DNA of 41,253 nucleotides from REEB509 sp049314555 (GTDB lineage: Bacteria > Pseudomonadota > Alphaproteobacteria > Caulobacterales > Aquidulcibacteraceae), in contig JBMOEW010000025.1 of NCBI GenBank assembly GCA_049314555.1, forward strand, positions 1 through 41,253, in the 5' to 3' direction. The translations under genes and the position numbers were made by a program. Shown one piece after another: positions 1 to 9,358 of this stretch (position 1 is the first letter of the stretch; each line of letters starts with the position of its first letter). The notes under the pieces are model-generated. The model did no database searches. It was not told the DNA's origin and worked only from the letters and a program-made list of their open reading frames with translations.

Positions 1-275
1 TCCGCGCCTTCGACCCCGAGGGCATGCACGAAGCAGCCAAGCTTTTGAAAAGTGTGGGGTTTGTCGCAGGCCACTACGACGCCCTTGCCGGTGCCGACGC
101 CTTGGTGTTGATCACCGAATGGGATCAGTTCCGCGCCCTCGATCTCAACCGCGTCAAAGCCGCCCTCAAAACCCCAACCGTCATCGACCTGCGCAACATC
201 TACCGCCCCGCCGAAATGGCCGAAAAGGGCTTCGACTATATCAGCATCGGCCGCAAGGCTGAGCGCTCAGCATAA
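1..275 (+). CDS. UDP-glucose 6-dehydrogenase, C-terminal end (partial)
   Basis: This is the tail of a gene that starts left of the window; the frame is open from base 3 (RAFDPEGM...). UDP-glucose dehydrogenase oxidises UDP-glucose to UDP-glucuronate with NAD+ in the cytoplasm. The visible ~90 residues fit the C-terminal UDP-binding domain: a DALAGADALVLITEW stretch, then VIDLRNIY near the end. It stops at 275, and the UDP-glucuronate decarboxylase gene begins 11 bases later, so the two probably form an operon converting UDP-Glc to UDP-GlcA and then UDP-Xyl. A GDP-mannose dehydrogenase has a similar C-terminus, but the downstream UXS gene favours UDP-glucose. The N-terminal Rossmann domain and the catalytic Cys are outside the window. 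Confidence 0.88.
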   Translation, partial: RAFDPEGMHEAAKLLKSVGFVAGHYDALAGADALVLITEWDQFRALDLNRVKAALKTPTVIDLRNIYRPAEMAEKGFDYISIGRKAERSA

Positions 276-286
276 GGACCAAAGCC

Positions 287-1249
287 ATGCACCTCAACAA
301 GCGCGTCCTCATCACCGGTGGCGCAGGCTTCATCGGATCATACTTGTGCGAGCGGTTTATTGCTCAGGGTGCTGATGTTCTGTGTGTAGACAATTTCTTC
401 ACCGGCGCGCGCGCCAATGTGGCCCATCTGATCGGCCACCCGATGTTTGAAATCAAACGTCACGACGTCACCATGCCGCTCTATGTTGAGGTTGACGAGA
501 TCTTCAATATGGCGTGCCCTGCCTCGCCCATCCATTATCAGTTTGACCCCGTGCAAACCACCAAGACCAGCGTCCATGGTGCCATCAACATGCTGGGTTT
601 GGCCAAGCGGGTGAAAGCAAAAATCCTTCAAGCCTCAACCTCGGAAGTTTACGGCGACCCCCGCGTTCATCCGCAACCGGAGGAATATTGGGGCAACGTC
701 AACCCGATCGGCCCGCGCTCCTGCTACGATGAGGGCAAGCGCTGCGCCGAGACCCTCTTTTTCGACTACCATCGCCAACACAAGCTGCGCATCAAAGTGG
801 CCCGAATTTTCAACACCTATGGCCCGCGCATGCACCCCAATGATGGCCGCGTGGTCTCCAACTTCATTGTGCAGGCTTTGCAAAACAGACCGATCACAAT
901 GTACGGCGACGGCACGCAAACACGTTCGTTTTGCTTTGTAGAAGACCTGGTGGACGGCCTGATGAGCCTGATGGCCACCGGTGACGACATCACCGGCCCA
1001 ATCAACCTGGGCAACCCTGGCGAATTCACGATGATCGAATTGGCCGAAAAAGTCGTGAAGCTCTCCGGCTCGAAATCGCAAATCGGCTTCCAACCCCTTC
1101 CCCAGGACGACCCCAAGCAGCGCAAGCCCATCATCGACAAGGCCAAAGCCGCGCTCAACTGGGAACCCAAGATCGCCTTGGACGAAGGCCTCACCCGCAC
1201 GATCGCTTACTTTGATGAGCTGTTACGTCGCACTGGCTCAGCCACCTAA
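287..1249 (+). CDS. UDP-glucuronate decarboxylase (UDP-xylose synthase)
   Basis: This short-chain dehydrogenase of the extended, NAD-dependent epimerase type has 320 aa, the usual length for bacterial UXS. The NAD-binding motif GGAGFIG is at residues 11-17, STSEVYG near 117-123, and the catalytic YxxxK at Y147/K151. NMACPASPIHYQ and ARIFNTYGPRM are typical of the UXS branch rather than of 4-epimerases. It converts UDP-glucuronate to UDP-xylose with loss of CO2, giving a xylosyl donor for the polysaccharide. The start has AAGGA about 8 bases upstream and follows the UDP-glucose dehydrogenase directly. The glycosyltransferase that follows lies 32 bases downstream, so the genes are probably co-transcribed. 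Confidence 0.93.
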   Translation: MHLNKRVLITGGAGFIGSYLCERFIAQGADVLCVDNFFTGARANVAHLIGHPMFEIKRHDVTMPLYVEVDEIFNMACPASPIHYQFDPVQTTKTSVHGAINMLGLAKRVKAKILQASTSEVYGDPRVHPQPEEYWGNVNPIGPRSCYDEGKRCAETLFFDYHRQHKLRIKVARIFNTYGPRMHPNDGRVVSNFIVQALQNRPITMYGDGTQTRSFCFVEDLVDGLMSLMATGDDITGPINLGNPGEFTMIELAEKVVKLSGSKSQIGFQPLPQDDPKQRKPIIDKAKAALNWEPKIALDEGLTRTIAYFDELLRRTGSAT

Positions 1250-1281
1250 CAGTCCTCGAACACGCCAAGGAGTAACCGCCC

Positions 1282-2232
1282 ATGATCTCCCCCCTCGTCG
1301 CCATTTGTACACCGGTGTATAATGGAGCGAAGTACCTCGTCGAAACGATGGACTGCGTGCAGGCGCAGGACTATCCCAACCTGATCCACATTGTCTTGGA
1401 TAACGCTTCGACAGATGCGACGCCCGAAATCATCTCCCGGTACAGCACTGCGCGCGTACCCGTGATTACTGCGCGCAATCCAGAGCTTGTTCCGTTGGCG
1501 GACAATTGGAACTTCTGCCTAAAAATGGTTCCGCAGGATGCAAAGTGGTTCCGCATTCTGTGCGCCGATGATCTGATCACGCCAGATGCCACCAGCAAAA
1601 TGGTGGCCGTGGGCGAAAGCGATCCAGAAATCGGCCTCGTGGGCTCTGGCCATCGCCTCGGCAATGAGATCCAAGACCTTTCCTGGCCCAAGGACAAAAC
1701 CGTACTTGATGGGAACTGGGCCGCATCCGCGTTTTTCCGCGGCCAATTCGGCTTTTTCGCCATTCAGGCGATCTACCGCCGTGACTTCCTCACGGACGCT
1801 CCAGTTCATGACCGACGCTTGAATGTGCATGACATCAAGGCCGCCTTGGCGGTCATGCTTCAATCGAAAGTCGGACTCGCGCACGAAACTTTAGGTTACA
1901 CGCGGATACACGAAGGCACTGTAACCTCAGACGTGATTGACAAAAAGCAACTTCACCTTGCTGAATGGTTTGCCGTCCTCCAAGAACTTGGCCCAAAGGC
2001 AATGCCGGAAGCGGAGTTCAAAGAACTTTATCGTCGCTTCAGACGCCACTATTTCCGCAAGTTAGCCATGTGGCGGCTTCGGCCAGCAGCGCCAGGTATC
2101 GTCAGTGACCACTTGGCGCAATTGAACATTACGCGCCCAGATGGCACATTTCTGGAGTATGTGGATTCACTCATGGATTGGCCCCTAACAAAAGTAGGTC
2201 TGCGCCCATCGTGGGAGGCTTGGCCTTCGTAA
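1282..2232 (+). CDS. Glycosyltransferase family 2
   Basis: This GT-A fold enzyme has 316 aa. The N-terminus VAICTPVYNGAKYL and the nucleotide-binding IVLDNASTDATPEI lead to an acidic CADD pair (D96-D97) in the DxD position that binds the metal and nucleotide sugar. It has no clear membrane segment, so it probably works at the cytoplasmic face on a lipid-linked oligosaccharide. The start has AAGGAG 9 bases upstream. Sugar donor and linkage cannot be read from sequence. Base composition starts to fall below the neighbours towards the 3' end, and this continues into the flippase gene. Confidence 0.88.
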   Translation: MISPLVAICTPVYNGAKYLVETMDCVQAQDYPNLIHIVLDNASTDATPEIISRYSTARVPVITARNPELVPLADNWNFCLKMVPQDAKWFRILCADDLITPDATSKMVAVGESDPEIGLVGSGHRLGNEIQDLSWPKDKTVLDGNWAASAFFRGQFGFFAIQAIYRRDFLTDAPVHDRRLNVHDIKAALAVMLQSKVGLAHETLGYTRIHEGTVTSDVIDKKQLHLAEWFAVLQELGPKAMPEAEFKELYRRFRRHYFRKLAMWRLRPAAPGIVSDHLAQLNITRPDGTFLEYVDSLMDWPLTKVGLRPSWEAWPS

Positions 2233-2318
2233 GGTGCGAGCGCATTTTTGGACCAAAATCGGTCACTCCACTTTCTCTGAAAACGGTCTAGTTCGCTTCG
2301 CCCATTTTGGAGATTAGA

Positions 2319-3779
2319 GTGAGCATAGCCCCCCCTCCGTCAGCAAGAGGCGCTGTGCGTCAGGCATTTTTTTGGAACGCAGCTAATTTCGGAGTAAATC
2401 AGCTTCTCAGTGCTGTGGTCTTCATTGTCCTGTCAAATCGGCTTGACCCAGTTATTTTGGGCATCTTTGCATTTTCTCTGATTTTTATCGATTTCTGGGC
2501 CGTACAAGCCAAATCGGCCGCGACTGACGCAATTGTTCAGCGTCAAGATTTTTCACACAGCACGTTATCCACTCTCTTTTGGGCGCACCTATCGGCCACA
2601 TGCTTGATAATCGGTGCGTTGGTGGCCCTTGCACCTCTCCTGACATCCGCCTTAGGACATCCCGAAGCAGCCGACGTCATGCGCGCTTTGACATTGGCCT
2701 TAATCTTCACCCCGATCCTTGCCGTTGGCGAGGCTATTGTGATGAAGGATTTAGGGTTCCGCACTCTTGCCATTCGCAATCTCTTTAGTGTGATCTTTGG
2801 CGGCGCTGCTGGCATAGCGGTGGTGTTTTCGCCGCATGCAGAATGGGCGCTCGTAGCCCAACGTGTTCTGGGAGTGGGAGCCGCGGCGCTGCTGATTTGG
2901 GCGAGCACCAGATTTGTACCTGCTCTATGCTTCGATAGGGGTCTTGTGCGCCTCTATTGGCGCAGCTTTTTGGCGCTTTGGGGTGCACAAAGTCTTGGCG
3001 TGGCCATCTCGCGTATTGGCGACTTCTTGATTGGTTTGCGAATTGGCCCAGGAACTCTCGGAATCCTGCAAGTGGCGCGCCGCTTCCCCGACATGTTGCA
3101 AGGCCCGGTTACACAACCAATCAGCATGATGTGGATCCCAATGCTCGCCCGCATCGGCAACGACGAGGCAGAAAGGATCAGCTTTTTCAAACAGCTCATT
3201 GGCCTCGCGGCACTGGTTTGCCTGCCTACGTTTATGGGGCTGGCGCTCATTGCCCCGGAGCTCACGAGGCTTGTTCTGAATACAAACTACACAGATCAAA
3301 ACATTGCTATGGTGGTGATAGTTTTGTGCAGCATTGGCCTGTTCTCACCCATAATCTCGCACCGCAGTTCGGTGATGGTCTCCCGTGGTAAGAATCGTCT
3401 GAACTTGATTTTGACACTGTGGGATTTGGCGGTGTCCGCAATAACTGTCTTTGTATTTAGCCAATACGGTCTCGTTGAGGTCCTGATTGCATGGACGATT
3501 GCGACAGCAGTTTTGACAACGCCCCCATCAGTATACTTTATGCTACGTGCAGTCGGCATAAACTTCTTGGAGTTCCTGCGAGAAATCTATCCAGCCTATG
3601 GGGCAGCTATCGTCATGATATTGACCGTACTTCTCGCGCGCCTACTTCTGAATTCGATCGGCGATTTCCCGCGCATGCTGATTATGATGTTGGTGGGTGC
3701 GGCAACCTATACAATGTGGATCTGGATCTTCCATCGCAGCTGGGCACAGCTGCGCGTCCGATTGTTATTGCGAAGATAG
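2319..3779 (+). CDS. Wzx-type polysaccharide flippase (MATE/MOP superfamily)
   Basis: This is a polytopic membrane protein of about 486 aa with many hydrophobic helices. The N-terminal AFFWNAANFGVNQLLSAVVF and the stretch around LGIFAFSLIFIDF resemble the polysaccharide-transporter family (Wzx/WzxC) that flips undecaprenyl-linked repeat units to the periplasm. I chose the GTG at 2319 because GGAG sits 6 bases upstream; a TTG start 12 bases earlier is also open but would overlap that site. The gene is clearly poorer in GC than the rest of the window, as is common for O-unit flippases and suggestive of transfer. It converges on the oxidoreductase gene that follows, with 209 bases between them that hold nothing I recognise. 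Confidence 0.85.
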   Translation: MSIAPPPSARGAVRQAFFWNAANFGVNQLLSAVVFIVLSNRLDPVILGIFAFSLIFIDFWAVQAKSAATDAIVQRQDFSHSTLSTLFWAHLSATCLIIGALVALAPLLTSALGHPEAADVMRALTLALIFTPILAVGEAIVMKDLGFRTLAIRNLFSVIFGGAAGIAVVFSPHAEWALVAQRVLGVGAAALLIWASTRFVPALCFDRGLVRLYWRSFLALWGAQSLGVAISRIGDFLIGLRIGPGTLGILQVARRFPDMLQGPVTQPISMMWIPMLARIGNDEAERISFFKQLIGLAALVCLPTFMGLALIAPELTRLVLNTNYTDQNIAMVVIVLCSIGLFSPIISHRSSVMVSRGKNRLNLILTLWDLAVSAITVFVFSQYGLVEVLIAWTIATAVLTTPPSVYFMLRAVGINFLEFLREIYPAYGAAIVMILTVLLARLLLNSIGDFPRMLIMMLVGAATYTMWIWIFHRSWAQLRVRLLLRR

Positions 3780-3988
3780 TCCACCACGACTGAAGCGCCC
3801 ACAAATGAGATACCGCGCGACGCAGCCCAACGGGCGTCAACACCAAACGCGGGGGCAGCGCAAACCAGAAGCGCAACTCGATCAAACGGAATCCAAAACC
3901 TGGGCAACAACGATGTGCACAAAGCATTCGGCCTTGCCCTCCAAGTCCCCGACCATTTGTTGCGCGACGATTGTGTCTTCAGTCGACC

Positions 3989-5326
3989 TTACGTCGGCAC
4001 CACAACCCGCCCCTCGGCGCGGTCCAAGCTCACCTTCGCCGCCCGCTCGCCGCTCAAGAACGCTTGATCGGTCCAAATATAGCCCCAGTCCCCGAAGCGT
4101 CCGCAATAAGCGATGTTGATGTCATTGAGGTAGCCATGCACGGTCTCGATCGCCTTGGGACGATCATGATCGAAGATGATGTTCCCGAACGGCAGGAACA
4201 TCGAACTGCGGTGCACAACCTCATCGCGCGACTGGACCAACCCAGCCTTGATCAAGCCATCAATCGCCAACTCGATCCAGGTCTCGGTGGATCCAGTAAA
4301 CGGCCGATATTTGTCGCTGAAGTAGATTTCGGCCTGAAAAGCAGCATGGCCCGCCGGTGCTGTTGTCGGCGACAAATTGGTGCGGTGGCTGACCCGTGCG
4401 AACGGGATATCTTCATCGTAAAAATAGGACCATTGCGGCTTCAAGTCGATCGGCCGGTTGATGCCGATATTCACCACCAGAGCCTGACTCCACGCCAACA
4501 GCTCTGCCGCCGCAAGGACATCCCTTGGAGCGCCCTTAATCAACGGAAGCAGCTTTGGCAGCGGGATCGACGATATCAAATTCTCGAAACTGACCCGCTT
4601 GCCGTTGGCAAACGTCAACTCCTTGGCCGCCATGTCAATGATCGACACCTGATGATCACAGGCGATATCGGCCATCGGGAAAAAGTGCTTCAGAAACGTT
4701 TCATAGCCACCATGTGTTGGATAGCGAAAGTCATTCACGTAGAACACATCAAGTGGCTCGGATGACAGCGCACCGTGCAACACTTCATCCAACTTTGGCC
4801 GATACAGCCGCGGCCCCAACCAGTCGGTCGTTAGGTTCTTGGCCTCGGTCGTGTGATACTTGACGGTATAGACTGCGGGGAAAGTACGGGCAAATGTCTC
4901 CCCAAAGGCAGCCAAGAGCCAATCTTCGTAATTGTTGATCACTGGCTCTGGATTAGCGCTAGCGATCACAAAGTCCTGAATGCACTTCACAACCAAGTCT
5001 GTTGGCAATCCATGCAAATTGACTTGGGCTGGGTGCTTGATCCAATGGCCCTTCCAATAGTTGTTGCAGTAGACTTTTCCAGTCTCGAATTGACCATCGG
5101 TTCCCTTTGCAAACAGATCTTTCACCCGTTCATTGTTGGTGAACGAGATATGGACCCCCTCATCGAAGTTATAGCCATCGGGTGTGTCATGACTTGTGGT
5201 CAAGCCGCCAGGACGATGGCGGGCCTCATAAATTGTTGGTCGAACGCCACGTTCATGCAGAAGGTTCGCAGCACCCAAACCCGCTATGCCACTGCCAAGA
5301 ATGGTGAAACGCGAAGAGTTTGTCAC
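3989..5326 (-). CDS. FAD-dependent oxidoreductase (amine oxidase / UDP-galactopyranose mutase-like fold)
   Basis: This is a flavoprotein of 445 aa. It starts FTILGSGIAGLGAANLL, a GxGxxG dinucleotide-binding motif at residues 11-16, followed by IYEARHRPGGL, which carries the ribose-binding Glu34 and the RxGG motif. The C-terminal YCGRFGDWGYIWTDQAFLSGERAA is the usual second FAD contact of this superfamily. Related genes are common in polysaccharide clusters and are often labelled protoporphyrinogen-oxidase-like; the substrate here is unknown. I chose the GTG at 5326 because GGAG lies 9 bases upstream and homologous sequence begins there. The frame stays open for another 125 codons upstream, but that sequence does not look like protein. 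The gene is alone on the minus strand and divergent from the GT4 gene. Confidence 0.82.
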   Translation of the reverse strand: MTNSSRFTILGSGIAGLGAANLLHERGVRPTIYEARHRPGGLTTSHDTPDGYNFDEGVHISFTNNERVKDLFAKGTDGQFETGKVYCNNYWKGHWIKHPAQVNLHGLPTDLVVKCIQDFVIASANPEPVINNYEDWLLAAFGETFARTFPAVYTVKYHTTEAKNLTTDWLGPRLYRPKLDEVLHGALSSEPLDVFYVNDFRYPTHGGYETFLKHFFPMADIACDHQVSIIDMAAKELTFANGKRVSFENLISSIPLPKLLPLIKGAPRDVLAAAELLAWSQALVVNIGINRPIDLKPQWSYFYDEDIPFARVSHRTNLSPTTAPAGHAAFQAEIYFSDKYRPFTGSTETWIELAIDGLIKAGLVQSRDEVVHRSSMFLPFGNIIFDHDRPKAIETVHGYLNDINIAYCGRFGDWGYIWTDQAFLSGERAAKVSLDRAEGRVVVPT

Positions 5327-5623
5327 GACATCATGCTCCAAAGCCAAGCCCACGCGGCGATCACCCCGTGTTGATCTCTTCCGCGACCCAAAAGCCGTCC
5401 ATGGAGATGCAAAACCAAGGCCGTCACCCCCTGCCGGGTGATTTGATCGGCTAGATATCGCAAATGCGAAGGCGCGTCCTGTGGATAACGCCTTTGGCGC
5501 GATAATTCTCTTCGCAGCGCAACCGATCAGTGTGCGTGCCTTGCCAAGGTCCGCGCAATGGGCCACCAGCGTGTGGAGGTACGCCCTTTGCATCGGAAAG
5601 GGCCGCCACCTGGAAATCAGCGC
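5327..5623. other. Divergent intergenic region, oxidoreductase / GT4
   Basis: These ~297 bases separate two divergent genes and should hold both promoters. I see no convincing -35/-10 pair and no long inverted repeat. Open frames that cross it look like extensions of the flanking genes, not separate proteins. Confidence 0.4.
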
Positions 5624-6796
5624 ATGAACGAATCTGTCCAATTCGGCGCAATGCCAGAACCAAACTCTCCCCCAATGCCCCTTGCGCCAAAGCAACCGCA
5701 AACGGCGTTACCCGTCATCGAGGTCCTCGCCAGCGGCCCCGCAAAGGGCGGTGGGATTGGCCAAGTCGTGCGCTTTCTGCTGCAGGAAAACGCCGAAAAC
5801 CCGTTGTTGGACGTGGTCGCAACCGTCGATCCGCGCGGCCCTGGGCATTGGGCGCAAACTTTTTGGTATCTGCCAATGGCGCTGATCCAACTGACGGCGC
5901 TGCGCTTAACCAAGGGCCGCACGCCTGTCCTTCATGTCCATATTGCCGGGCGCTTGTCCACCTTGCGTAAAACCATCGCGATCGCCTGGGCCCATCTGCT
6001 TGGTTTCCCCGTTGCGGTGCATTACCACGAATATGGCTACGCAAAATTCTTTCAAACATTGCCGGGGCCGGCGCGGGCGTGGGTGGCGTTGATCCTGCGC
6101 CGCTGCTGCGCCCACATCGTTTTGGGCCCCGCAGAACAGCAAGACCTGCCCCAGATTTTGGGCGCAGACCCCGCCCGCTTCCATGTCATTCCCAACGGCG
6201 TGCCTAAAGCCCTAACGGATGTCGCCAGAAGCGTCCCGGCTTCGCCCATCGACATCGTTTTTGTGGGTGCCCTGTCAGATCGCAAAGGCGTGCCAGAACT
6301 GATCACTGCCGCAGCGATGCTCCCCCCCGAGCTTCCCTGGCAACTGGTTTTCTGCGGCCCCGGCGACCTCGCCGAGCGCAAAGCCCGCGCCGCCGCTGCA
6401 GGCATTGCAGAGCGCTGCCTTTTCTTGGGGCTGCAAGACAATCAAGCGATCCAAAAGCGACTGTCCGCCAGCGCGATCTTTTGCCTGCCGAGCCATGCCG
6501 AGGGGTTCGCCATCGCGCTTTTGGAAGCAATGGCCGCCGGAACCGCCATAATCGCAACCGAGGTTGGCGAGCAAAAACAAGCCCTTAGACACGGAGACAA
6601 CGCCCTGGTCGTCCCCCCCGACGATGTTGAGGTCCTGCGCGCCGCCCTGCTCGAATTGCTAACCGACGCGCAGCTGCGCGATCGCCTCGGTGCGTCCGCC
6701 CGCGCCGATGTGGCTAAAACCTTCAACACCGCCACCATGCTGCAAAGGGTAGCAGAGGTCATGCGCGCCGTCGCAAAGGAACGGCGCTTCTCCTAA
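5624..6796 (+). CDS. Glycosyltransferase family 4
   Basis: This GT-B fold enzyme has about 390 aa. The N-terminal half carries LASGPAKGGGIGQVV, a glycine-rich acceptor-side loop. The C-terminal half has IDIVFVGALSDRKGVPEL and the retaining-enzyme signature EGFAIALLEAMAAGTAIIA, an E-x7-E motif that contacts the nucleotide sugar. It probably adds a sugar to the lipid-linked repeat unit in the cytoplasm. The frame is open back to 5558, but the sequence conserved in the family starts after residue 50, so the true start is uncertain. I took the ATG at 5624, which has GGAA 8-10 bases upstream; an ATG 27 bases later is also possible. It converges on the next gene with only 7 bases between stops. Confidence 0.87.
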   Translation: MNESVQFGAMPEPNSPPMPLAPKQPQTALPVIEVLASGPAKGGGIGQVVRFLLQENAENPLLDVVATVDPRGPGHWAQTFWYLPMALIQLTALRLTKGRTPVLHVHIAGRLSTLRKTIAIAWAHLLGFPVAVHYHEYGYAKFFQTLPGPARAWVALILRRCCAHIVLGPAEQQDLPQILGADPARFHVIPNGVPKALTDVARSVPASPIDIVFVGALSDRKGVPELITAAAMLPPELPWQLVFCGPGDLAERKARAAAAGIAERCLFLGLQDNQAIQKRLSASAIFCLPSHAEGFAIALLEAMAAGTAIIATEVGEQKQALRHGDNALVVPPDDVEVLRAALLELLTDAQLRDRLGASARADVAKTFNTATMLQRVAEVMRAVAKERRFS

Positions 6797-6803
6797 AAGC
6801 GGC

Positions 6804-7748
6804 CTAGGACACGAACGGCCCCTTCAGCGCCCCGCGAATCGCGCCAATATGCCAATTCAAACTGTACAGATTGACAAAAAGCGCACGGTCCGGAGCTTGT
6901 CGTGATCGCCCCAGCTGGCGCACATACTGCGAAGCCCCCCGCGCTGTTGAACTCAGCAAGAAGCCCATCCGCCCGCGTATGTCCCCCGCCCCCTTGACCG
7001 AAAGCGCCGCAACACCGCGCCCTTTGCGCTGCGCCCGCCCTAGCATGTAAGGCAAAGTGGTGTAACGGTGCCGCAACTGGTGCAGCACAGGGGCCTGCGG
7101 CACAAACCACGCCTGAGCCCCATCAGCGACCACCCTCTCGATCGCCACCGTGTCTTCCCCCATTCCAAAGGTCGCGGATTGATCCGGCCCAAGCCCCTCC
7201 ATGTAGCCGATGGCCTCGATCGCTACCGACGTTCGCGCCATGAAGTTCGGTCCAAAAATGTGCGCCGGCGCGTCGACCGGTCCTTCCGCATGGTCAGTTT
7301 TCGCAAACAAAACATCGTGGTAGCCCTCAGTAACAGTCCACCACGGATCAAGCTCCTCGATTGGGTGGGGCACAATCGGGCCACCAAACAAGCTGTAGTC
7401 CGGCCGAGCGTCCGCCGCATTCTCGTAGGTCTGCAACCAGTCCGCATTCGGAATGACGTCATCATCGGTGAGCACCGTGAGGTCGCCCCGCAGCCGCCGG
7501 GACCCCGCCAGCAAGGCCGCGGTCTTGCCGGGATTACCCTCATGCACGATTTCGATAGGGATGCGTTGTGCGAAGCTGCGCAGGATCGTTGCGGTTTCGT
7601 CTTTGCTGGCGTTGTCCACCGCCACGATCCGCCACGCCCGCCGCGTTGGCAGCTGCCCCTCCAGCGCCATTAGCATCGCTGGCAAGGTCTGCGCGCCATT
7701 ATAGCAGGCAAACAGCACCTCAATTCCAGGGTCTCGCGATCCGACCAT
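6804..7748 (-). CDS. Glycosyltransferase family 2
   Basis: This GT-A fold enzyme has 314 aa. It has EVLFACYNGAQTLPAML, then IVAVDNASKDET and an acidic LTDDDVIPNADW in the DxD position. FGMGEDTVAIER in the second half matches the ED motif that carries the catalytic base in inverting GT2 enzymes. It lacks membrane segments. The start has AAGG about 6 bases upstream. It is transcribed alone on the minus strand and diverges from the next GT2 gene across ~250 bases. Sugar specificity is unknown. Confidence 0.87.
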   Translation of the reverse strand: MVGSRDPGIEVLFACYNGAQTLPAMLMALEGQLPTRRAWRIVAVDNASKDETATILRSFAQRIPIEIVHEGNPGKTAALLAGSRRLRGDLTVLTDDDVIPNADWLQTYENAADARPDYSLFGGPIVPHPIEELDPWWTVTEGYHDVLFAKTDHAEGPVDAPAHIFGPNFMARTSVAIEAIGYMEGLGPDQSATFGMGEDTVAIERVVADGAQAWFVPQAPVLHQLRHRYTTLPYMLGRAQRKGRGVAALSVKGAGDIRGRMGFLLSSTARGASQYVRQLGRSRQAPDRALFVNLYSLNWHIGAIRGALKGPFVS

Positions 7749-8001
7749 TCTGCGCCTTGCCCTATCGAAGCCAACATGTGCGTTTAATGTGTGAAGCAGC
7801 GCATATTCAACACCGCGGATGAAAGGTCTGCCTCTGTGCCCCTTTATGTTGCAATAATGTGCATAAACAAGCTGCTAGGTTAACAAGCCCAAAGAAACGC
7901 CTGGATTGTGGCTTTAAATTTGCATCAAAGTTTCTGCATAGAAGGCAAACGCGGGCCGCTTTCCGCGCGCTTCGACGCAAGATCACGCCGGATCCCAAAC
8001 A

Positions 8002-9003
8002 ATGAGTGTCTCGCCTGCAATATCTGTGTTGGTCCCGGCTTGGAACGCCGCGGCCTTCATCCACACGGCCATTGCCAGCTTAAAGCAGCAAACCCTCGCC
8101 AATTTTGAAGCGCTGATCGTGGACGACGCTTCTACAGACAACACCGCCGCAGCCATCGATGAAGCGGTGGCGGGCGATCCGCGCTTTAAGCTGATCCGGT
8201 TAGACCAAAACGGGGGATCCTCGGCGGCAAGAAACGCTGGCCTCGCGGTCGCGCGAGGGGCCTGGATTGCCGTCCTGGACGCAGACGACGCCATCGCGCC
8301 AGAACGCTTGGCGCGCCTCAAGCAGGCCGCAGAGCGATCCGATTTGGACATCGTGTGCGATAACCCCATGATTTGTGCAGATATTGCCAAGCCCGAAGCC
8401 GGCAAACCAATGCTGCCAATGGCCCTGGACGCCCCGCCGCGGCCGGTAGATCTCGCGCGCTTCGTGCGCGCCAATTGCCCAAGCAAGGGCCAAGGCGCGC
8501 TAGGTTACTTAAAGCCGATGTTTCGCGCTTCGTTTCTGCGGGACCACGCCATCCGCTACCCAAAAGCCCAACCGATCGCAGAAGACTACACCTTCTTCGC
8601 CGATGCCTTAGCCTACGGCGCGCGGGCGGCCATCGTCCCATATCGAGATTATTTTTATTGGGTGCGCGAGGGATCGATCTCGCGTAAGCCTATTTCAAAG
8701 GACTTTGCGCTCATGCTGCAAGCGGACGACGATTTTCGCAGCCGCCACGCCTCAAGATTAAGCAAGCCTGAGATCGCCGCCCTCGACGCCCGTCGACGCG
8801 AATTGGTGGACATGCACACCTACCAGCGCTTCGTCGAAGGCATCAGAACTGGAAATGGTCACCAAACCGCAGAGATACTCCGCCGACCCTTGGCCATCCG
8901 TTTTCTGAAAAACACATTTGATCACCATACAGCGAAAGTATTGGCGATCCTTTTGGCGATCCTTTTTGGCGACCATGGATTAGCAAGGCGCGCCAGAAGA
9001 TAA
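8002..9003 (+). CDS. Glycosyltransferase family 2
   Basis: This GT-A fold enzyme has 333 aa. ISVLVPAWNAAAFI is followed by ALIVDDASTDNTAAAI and by IAVLDADDAIAPERL, which holds the DxD metal site, and EDYTFFADAL supplies the probable catalytic acidic pair. The arrangement is like the ExoO/ExoM-type transferases of rhizobial succinoglycan synthesis, but the donor is not predictable. The ribosome binding site is weak. The 355 bases downstream, before the sugar transferase, suggest that this gene is its own transcription unit. Confidence 0.87.
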   Translation: MSVSPAISVLVPAWNAAAFIHTAIASLKQQTLANFEALIVDDASTDNTAAAIDEAVAGDPRFKLIRLDQNGGSSAARNAGLAVARGAWIAVLDADDAIAPERLARLKQAAERSDLDIVCDNPMICADIAKPEAGKPMLPMALDAPPRPVDLARFVRANCPSKGQGALGYLKPMFRASFLRDHAIRYPKAQPIAEDYTFFADALAYGARAAIVPYRDYFYWVREGSISRKPISKDFALMLQADDDFRSRHASRLSKPEIAALDARRRELVDMHTYQRFVEGIRTGNGHQTAEILRRPLAIRFLKNTFDHHTAKVLAILLAILFGDHGLARRARR

Positions 9004-9358
9004 CGCCAAGCAAGGGCCTATACTACCTGAGCGCACGCAATACTTGGCGCTCTCAGACCCTTTTATCCTCAAATTGGATCAGCTAAGCCCGGCCATCACT
9101 TCACGCAATCGTTTTTCGTGAGGGTTTATCCGCCCTTGAAAACGCGCTGAATCCAAGGGCATATCGCGCGTTCGATGGTGACAAACCTGCCATTTTAGTT
9201 CACACATCGTCACCAAACAGGCGAAACGATTACAAAAACATATGGACCTCAGCTAATGAGGCTTAAAACCTGCAAGTCGGTGGCTGGGGGGCGATCGAAA
9301 CTGGCGAACGGTGCAGACGAGCGTCCTTGCTGCTTTGCTAATTGACAACAGGTGACCT
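9004..9358. other. Intergenic region with several inverted repeats
   Basis: These 355 bases carry no credible gene. They start with an inverted repeat CGCCAAG (9004-9010) / CTTGGCG (9043-9049) just after the GT2 stop, perhaps a transcription end. Further on is TGGTGAC (9176-9182) / GTCACCA (9209-9215), 7 bp with a 26-base spacer, and a short CCTCA-GCTAA-TGAGG (9247-9261). The last two lie 98-183 bases upstream of the sugar transferase start and could be regulator sites. No promoter is certain. Confidence 0.4.

Noticed and set aside
5327..5701. A 125-residue N-terminal extension of the FAD oxidoreductase
   Set aside because: The extension is Arg/His/Trp-rich without family similarity, and the Rossmann motif would start far inside the protein. 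A GTG with GGAG 9 bases upstream gives the expected N-terminus.
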